Part shown: piece by piece, positions 57,501-64,000 of the stretch | Layout: every line of letters starts with the position of its first letter | Position numbering within the stretch: the stretch's first letter is position 1 | Assembly: GCF_964199755.1 (NCBI RefSeq) | Contig: NC_133901.1 | Location: 9,501,556-9,565,555, forward strand | DNA from: Larus michahellis | Taxonomy: Eukaryota; Chordata; Aves; Charadriiformes; Laridae | Direction of reading: 5' to 3' | Length of the DNA: 64,000 nucleotides | Position numbers and translations under genes: made by a program | The notes under the pieces: generated by a model | Databases searched by the model: none | Told to the model about the DNA's origin: nothing | What the model saw: the letters and a program-made list of their open reading frames with translations, nothing else

Positions 57501-60500
57501 ACCATGCTGGCTTGCACACTCTGACACCTTTACGGCTAGCATTGTACCAGCACAGCTGTTCTCATGGCACGTTAGATCAGGGAACTCATCTGGCAGAAAA
57601 ATAAACCAAACCATCCTCCAGACCAGTGCCTAGAGAAATAAGTAAAGAATCAGTTACCGGGTGTTTTTCCTTTCTATTACCAAGTATTATCAATAATCTT
57701 TTTTCATGCTGGTGATATTTATGGATAAATACTTGCTGTTGAAAAGGAACTGTAACTTCGGGAATATTTTTTAAGCTTTTTGTTTATACAAGATACTTTT
57801 AACTTCTGGAAGGTATCCGTACATTTACAAAGTAGTTTACACCATAGGTAGGTGAAACTTTGTTTTTTAAGTTATGAGAGCAAAATCAATTTGTGGGCAG
57901 AGATGTCATTTTGTATCAACAGTGTGGATCTTTCATCCCATGCCGCTAACATGCCTTGCCTATTCTGCATGGCTCCTATAGGTGTAACTTTAGCAACGTT
58001 TATGCAAGTTATTTTGAGTGAATGTTTATATTTGATGCTGATTAAAATGGAGATTTGCACAAATGATGTGTGGAACCCTTAGAGCTTGGGTTTGTATGAC
58101 GGTTAAATCTAAATCTGCATAAATTCAGACCAGCTTAAATGCTTAGCAATATTTGGATGACTGTTAAGGGCTTAGTGAAATAAGAAGCCCAAGACTGCAG
58201 GTGGGTGGATGCTCCATGAAATATTGTCATATTAGGATTTTCTAATCTCTTTGGATTCAGTTTTCAGGTCTAACTGGTGTACAGAAAGCTAAGCTTTTCA
58301 TCCTATGGCTACTTTGTTTTGTGGATACTGTTAAAAAAAATAATAAAAATACAGCCCATGTTGTACAGCAGCTGGTCTCTGAAAGCTTGAAGGTTGTTCC
58401 AGCAGAGGATTTGTTGATACTTTCTGAAGAAAGTAAAAACCTCAACTGGAAACAGCAGCTCTCTTTCTAGTTTATAAAGTTTGGCATGAGGTTCCTGTTG
58501 ATGGCTACTGATAAACTAACCTAGGAGAAGCATATTTTAACATGCTCCAAGGAAAGAAAGTTGGTGAGAGCATAAATATTCCTGGTTGCATGTTGTGGTG
58601 TAAACAGAATTGCAAATTACTTCAGTCATGACTTCATGACTGTCATACTCTCTTCAGTATCTGTTATTTCATAGTATTAGTATAACAAAGGGCTGAACCC
58701 TTGGACTATTGAGAGCATGTTCTAGGATAAGTGTCTTGCAATGTGCTTGCCAAGCTGCTGAGTGCTGTTGGCACCTTTAGAAATGATGTAGAGCTTGATC
58801 TGGAACATATCTTTATAGAAACAAAAAATCGTACAGAAAGATCAGTGATCCCGTCTGGGCAGGCCTCATCTTGTTCCTGAGGTATGCAACTGAATCTTTT
58901 GCTTGCTCTCAAACTTAAGGTAAATCAGTTAACCTGTCTATTCTAATAATACGTGTAGATCTGTTGTGAAGCAAAATCACTTAGCTTTTGAATACTACCT
59001 CAGTATTCTCCAAGGAAAGTTCAAAGTAGTATTTCTACTGTGACTTGGTGTTTATTTTTTCTGTTTGCCATAACTGGAAGCAAACTGAATGCACGTGACG
59101 GCAGCCAGCAGAGATTCTGGGTGCCCCCACCGCAATCACACAACACAGATTAAAGACCAGTGTTTCTCTCTGGACAGTATATTCCTGCTACTTAGTGCGT
59201 GCCAGATGGTCTTTCTGCCTTCCCGTACAGATGTCTCTAATGCTTCTAAGAGTGCTTTCTGTCTGTATCTGGAGCTAATGCAGTATTATTCCAGTCACAC
59301 ACTTGGTATGTCCTTTGCTTGACTCTGTATTGCTCTTCTCATTTCTAACCTTTTTCTTTCTTCATTATTATACCTTTCCTTTATGTCACTTGTAGCATCC
59401 AGTATCTCTAAACAACTTTTCACTCTAAAATTTGTCATTAACAGGTGCAAGCTTCCAAAATCTAGAGCCCTTTGAATATTCAGTGTCTTCTGGACTTTCT
59501 TTTCTGTTGAAGACAGAATTGCCAGCTGCTTGCTTTTTTTTTTTTTTTTTGGTAAATGTTGATAGAACTCTTTACAAAATCTTTGTTTTTACTGTACATC
59601 ATTTTGTGCTAGGGAAAGGAATACATTTTTTTTTATAAATCATACTTTCAAAATGTGTTCACTGGCTAGACACTGGAGCAGCAAGCTCTGAAACTGGAGG
59701 TGTGGTTTTGTCAGAGGGAAGTGCTGGTGAACTGCAGTATCTCTCCTGTTAGTAGGAACCATTCATACTATCTGATTGACTTAATATGTTATCTGTTGAA
59801 GCGCTTCAGAAGCAAGAAGGGGAGAGGGCATCTGAGAAAAAGTGAGATTAGCAGTCTCGCCACCCTGTATGCTTCTCACTTAACTACCAATTAACCTGAG
59901 TGTTCTTGAGAGCTGTGCACAGGACTCAGACCTGTTTCTGTCTAGTGCTAAATGGATGTGTGCTTAATACCCTCTTCACATTTGGGACCTGTACGGTGTC
60001 TAACTTAAATATTGCAGGTAAATATTTAGATTATGCTGCTACTTTCTAAAATAGTTTAGTGCTAACCATAACAATCAGCCTGAGCTGAGAACATGTTTCA
60101 CTCAAGCGCTGCTCACCCTCCAGCTGTGATTCCCTGGAATGAACATCCTACTTCTCTGCACAGCTCACAAGCATGGAGGTTTTCTCTGTGAAACAGGGGA
60201 AACTGTAGAATACTGTGAAACCAGGAGGTGTCAGGTGTTATGTTCTTGGTGTTAAGCCTCTTGGAATAAGAAGCATCTGTCACAACCTAGGCAGAGCATA
60301 TGCATCCTCTGCTAAATTCATAAGTATCTTACACATTCATCTCTAACTTTTAAAAGAAAATAATTTTATAAAGCATGCATATAACAAAACTTTGCTTGTG
60401 AGTTCACCTACTATCTTGATAAAAAAACAATATTCAACTTATCCATCTATATCTACACAGATATGTGTATACGCACATGCATACACAAGTTTAACTTATT

Positions 60501-63500
60501 TTTTTGTATGAAACTTGTGCAAAATCAGTCTACTTCCATTAATAACTGTTTTGTAAAGTACTGTACTTTTGTAAAGTACTTCCTTCGGAAGGACATCTCT
60601 TATGGAACGCAGTACTCAAAGTACTAAAATAACCCAGCTGACACGCGTTTAATGGAAATAAATCAGAAATAGAAGATACAGTTCCTTCAAGTTCCTGTGT
60701 TTCTGCAGACCACATAATGGACTCCCTTGCGCAATTACGTGTTAATACACTTTATCCAGATACAAAGTAGATGGATTCTTGGAACACCGGAGTAACATCT
60801 CTTTGCTCAGGTAGTGAAGCACCAATTGCTTTACCTCTTGGGATGAATGTGCTGTGCTTAGGGCTGAACCTACAGGAATTTTGCTTGTTATGAAAGAGTG
60901 ATATCCCTAAGTTGAGAAACCTGTAGAGTGGAAAAGTTAGGAGTGTTTTCAACTCTCTGAATTGGTTGCGATATCAAGTAACTACACAAATTAGTTTTGA
61001 ACTCAAATTTATATCTGTTCAGGACTTTGGTAATTTTTTGCCAGAATAGTTTTGGTGGTACCGTCCTTTCCTATTTAAACATAATTATATGATTACTGGC
61101 ACTTTTCACTCATGTAGCTTATTCTACATGTATAAAATATAGCCTGTATAACATTCTGGTCTATGACATAAACAGGATGTTCTTTTTTTACTATGTCATT
61201 GTTGTTGAAATGGGGCAAATTTCTGTACAGTTAAGTTCCTAAGTGCACGTTCACTTGAGGTGGTGGTATTTGGCCCAAAGTGTGTGATTGGTGGCATTTT
61301 TCTTTGCTTTTTTTTTTTGGTACAATACAGTAAGGCATGATCCTGGCTGGACTCTCCCAGAGCTCTGCAACAGAGAAAGCAAATAACTTCGAGGGCCATC
61401 CAAATAACTGCTGGTGGGTTTTAGGAAAGTTTTCTTACAGGATGTTTATGTCAGCTGATGTGGCCACTTTGGGATTCTGCCTCCATCCCTGACGTGCCAG
61501 AGTGAACCTTTGTTCCAAGGGGCCACCATGGTGCAGGGAGAACCCTTTGTGCAAGAACAAAGGAGCATTGTATTGGCATGAGCCATGAAAGGGAGGGGAG
61601 GGGGCTGAAGGGTTTCTTTTCAGAGGCATTGCATATATATATCAATAGCAACATTTTTGCTGTAAGTCTCCCCTCCTTGTGACATGAGTTCTGTGTGGGC
61701 ATGCATTCTTTCAATTTTGCGTAAATTCTTAGTGATGAATATTTGATAGAATTTTCTTAATTAAAATATGGTGCCACTTGTATTTTTCATTGCCATAGCA
61801 AAAAGCTTGGTAGTAGGCTGGACCATGATGGTAAAACTATTCCTACACATTTACAATACCTAACAGCTTGTGCCTTACTAATTAATGCTAGAAGAGTGGC
61901 CCCAGTTATGGCAAGCTATAATGAAAGCTCATGGCTGGCAAGGGCAAAAGTCCAAGAAATCTGGCAGAAGTCTGGCAGAGATAATGAGTATTATTGCTTA
62001 GTGTTCCAATTTTTAGTAAAATAGGCCTTTAGTGTAAACAATACATAGGCCATACCCAAAGCACGTACTGTAACGGAGACTCTGGGAGTTTTAAGATAGA
62101 GCAAAACAGAAACGGACTTTTTTGGTTCACACCTGCAGTGGATCTTTCAGACCATCTCTCCTCCCCACAGAGGCAATAATGAGAGGCAAATCCCACATCT
62201 GCAATGAAAAGCTGCCTCACAAACCTGGAACCGAAACATCATAGATATCAGATTAGTATTTGTCTATCAGTCTCTCATCTGATCAACAGTGCAAGTAAAC
62301 AAAAACATTACTCTACACTTTTTTCACTAAGCTATTGGCTTCAACCCCATGCTAGCTGCTTCTCCCGCAGAAGAAAACCTTGCCACCTTCCTGACTGGAG
62401 CAGCCATGGCTGGGGTGTCCGTGAGAGCCCATCTGATCAAACAGCTCACTGGCAGGATAGGGGGAAGGTGGCTCCCCTCTACCTTGCCTCCAGGTGGCAG
62501 GGTACTGCTACCCCTTCACAGCACCAGTGTTGTTGAACCTTCTCTGAGATCATTCAGCTTGCTAGCCCTCCAGGAACAGCCTGCTTTTTTTTCCCCCTGG
62601 GTTTGTGAGTTGAATCAGTTGAGAGGTACCTGGTGACTGACAGAAGTGGCAGGAATGATGGTGGCGGAGAGGGGGTCTGCTCAGCCATTGCAGGGGACTG
62701 CAATAGAGATGGGAGTGGGACTGTTTCCAGGTGGACCAGAAACATGTTTTCTGGGCTCTTCATGATCACCTCTTTTGCCTTCACCACTGTGGGAGACAGC
62801 ATTCATTGCACTGATGTGTGGGGAAGGGGAAAAGTTCTCCAGGTTCTTCTGTTCCCTTGTACTGTGGTTGGGTCCCAGAAAATGATTGTAGCTAAATTGG
62901 TTGTTAAGGATAACATGAGTCCTGTTGGCTATGATTTTAAAATGTCTTATTTTCCTTTTTGTTTTGAAACCACTTGAGCAAAACGGATCTGTGTTCCTCA
63001 GCAGAGTTGCAGTCTGGGCATTTACGGTCTAGTGTTTTACTGTGGTATTTTGTCTCGGGGGGGAATATATAGGCCATCCTGGCAGTGGTTTTATGACGAG
63101 GCTTGAGCTGCAGTGTCCTTGCATCCTGCTAGTGGTTTGCTTGGATAAAGACAGTTGACGTTTGTGCCAAGTGTGGGCGAGAAAGCAGCTGGGTTCACCG
63201 GGGTGAATGTGGGAGGGAGATAAAATGGGAGACCAAAGCAGGCTTGTAACAGGAAGGGGTATCTGGATTGCTGAAACAAGAGCCTTGAACTTGGTACAAT
63301 AGCAAAGGGAGAAACCAGTGAATGGATTTGGTGTCAGAACAGGAGATCAAGGAGTCCATGGGCTTTTTGCTTTTTGTTTTGTTTTTCTAGCAACAAATAT
63401 CAAAGAAATATGAAATGCTGGTTTGTGGGGCTATAACTATCACTGTGCATATTAAGTCCTGCTGGTGGGATGGATTTTTGCAAGGTCCGACTTGCAAAGT

Positions 63501-63720
63501 AATGGGCTGAAATTCTTTGAATGGAAGTTCAATTAAATGACTCAAACAAATACAGCCTTGTCTTGAGTTATAACCACCAGCTTATTAATGAGTTAACTTC
63601 TACTGTTTTGGTCTCTGAAAATAATTGTTCTGAGTGTTCCCATTGTCCCGGATTGTGGCAGTGGAACAGTGAGTGGCTGTGATGGAAACAGTCCTGGGCC
63701 TGAAGGGGGGTTGTTTCTCA
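51600..63720. other. Long region without an identified gene
   Basis: Apart from the candidate exon at 52277-52487 I can support no gene. It looks like a large intron or intergenic DNA: poly-T runs (53190, 53330, 59530, 61310), (TTTG)n near 53890, and AT-rich patches. A block at about 54.0-57.1 kb is less AT-rich and low in simple repeats and may be an old unclassified repeat or transcribed sequence. A 17-bp word recurs within it. Confidence 0.45.
52277..52487 (+). other. Candidate internal coding exon, unrecognised
   Basis: A 211-nt segment between a good acceptor (GCCTGTTTCAG) and a good donor (GAG|GTGAGA), open in one frame for 69 codons, DSRDLLVLGTSGLYVSKLRG through MERKRRLFV. Start phase 1, end phase 2. 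The predicted peptide is basic, has no clear membrane segment, and resembles no family I know. It contains KLRGTKG, close to the KLKRGTKG of the PLCH1 PH domain, but the rest does not align with that conserved domain. It may be a chance open frame, a lineage-specific exon, or an exon of the gene starting at the island 1.3 kb upstream. Confidence 0.25.
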
Positions 63721-63728
63721 TCTCATTG

Positions 63729-63998
63729 TCAGCGAATGAAGCCATTCACCTTCTCTGCACTTGGCTGGTCTTTGTTTTGTGCTGGCTTGCTCTGCATTTC
63801 CATTTTAACTAGTTTATAAACACTATTGGCTGGACCCAAGAAGAACTGGCAGTCAGGGGCTTGGCCTAGCAGAGCTCTGGGGCCTGTGTCCAAAAAGACC
63901 GTGCTCCCACTCCCAGCACTTACTGGTGATAGCATCTGTGGCAAATTACCCATGAACACTTTGATGGGCTTGTGCCTGATGCTGCTGGCGTTAGAGGC
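63729..63998 (-). other. Minus-strand open frame running off the window edge
   Basis: Open from the right edge for about 89 codons to a stop at 63729-63731. Readable parts are SSIRHKPIKVFMGNLPQML, GSGSTVFLDTGPRALLGQ, FFLGPANSVYKLVKMEM and PSAEKVNGFIR. Its mixed, low-stop composition looks more protein-like than neighbouring shadow frames, but I recognise no family. It could be the last exon of a leftward gene, a retrocopy, or chance. A donor-like CA|GTAAGT inside it (near 63920) argues for caution. Confidence 0.25.
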
Positions 63999-64000
63999 AA

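Noticed and set aside
51600-64000. Endogenous retrovirus or other virus-like element
   Set aside because: I looked for paired terminal repeats, primer-binding-like sites and gag/pol/env-like translations and found none I could support.
1-64000. tRNA, rRNA or CRISPR features
   Set aside because: No full A-box/B-box cloverleaf, rRNA signature or regularly spaced repeat array was seen; the one tRNA-like patch (40930-41030) is too degraded for a gene.

Overview
This is vertebrate nuclear DNA, almost certainly from a bird. Three multi-exon genes with standard GT-AG introns lie on both strands. The only recognisable interspersed repeats are four CR1 LINE fragments with the CR1-type 3' end (tandem octamers related to ATTCTATG). 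There are no Alu or L1 sequences, the introns are compact and AT-rich, and each gene starts in a sharp CpG island. The order and orientations (GMPS leftward, SLC33A1 rightward, C3orf33 rightward) match human 3q25.31 as I recall it, so this is the syntenic avian block, probably the chicken chromosome 9 homologue.

Left part (about 0.25-28.5 kb, minus strand): a complete GMPS gene, the GMP synthase that makes GMP from XMP. I placed all 16 coding exons; every phase joins and they total 2082 nt (693 codons plus stop), the same length as the human protein as I recall it. The catalytic Cys104, His190 and Glu192 and the ATP-binding SGGVDS loop are intact. Its 3' UTR ends near a poly(A) signal at 272-277, and two CR1 tails sit in its introns.

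Middle (28.5-42 kb): a CpG island of about 1.5 kb holds a head-to-head promoter, with 350 bp between the GMPS and SLC33A1 start codons. SLC33A1 (ER acetyl-CoA transporter) has six coding exons and 547 codons. Several possible poly(A) signals follow between 38.0 and 41.5 kb.

Right of that (42.1-48.1 kb): C3orf33 homologue, five coding exons, 242 codons. One CR1 copy ends 260 bp upstream of its start codon and an oppositely oriented copy lies in intron 2. A G-rich hexamer array begins four bases after the GT of its first splice donor.

Last part (48.1-64 kb): no gene is identified with confidence. A third CpG island (50.65-51.55 kb) sits where synteny predicts the PLCH1 promoter. Downstream is one exon-like open segment (52277-52487) and, at the right edge, a minus-strand reading frame open to the window end; I recognise neither. 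The three known genes share no pathway beyond housekeeping metabolism (purine synthesis, acetyl-CoA import into the ER, and a reported mitochondrial or signalling role for C3orf33). I found no CRISPR array, tRNA or rRNA gene, and no virus-like element I could support.
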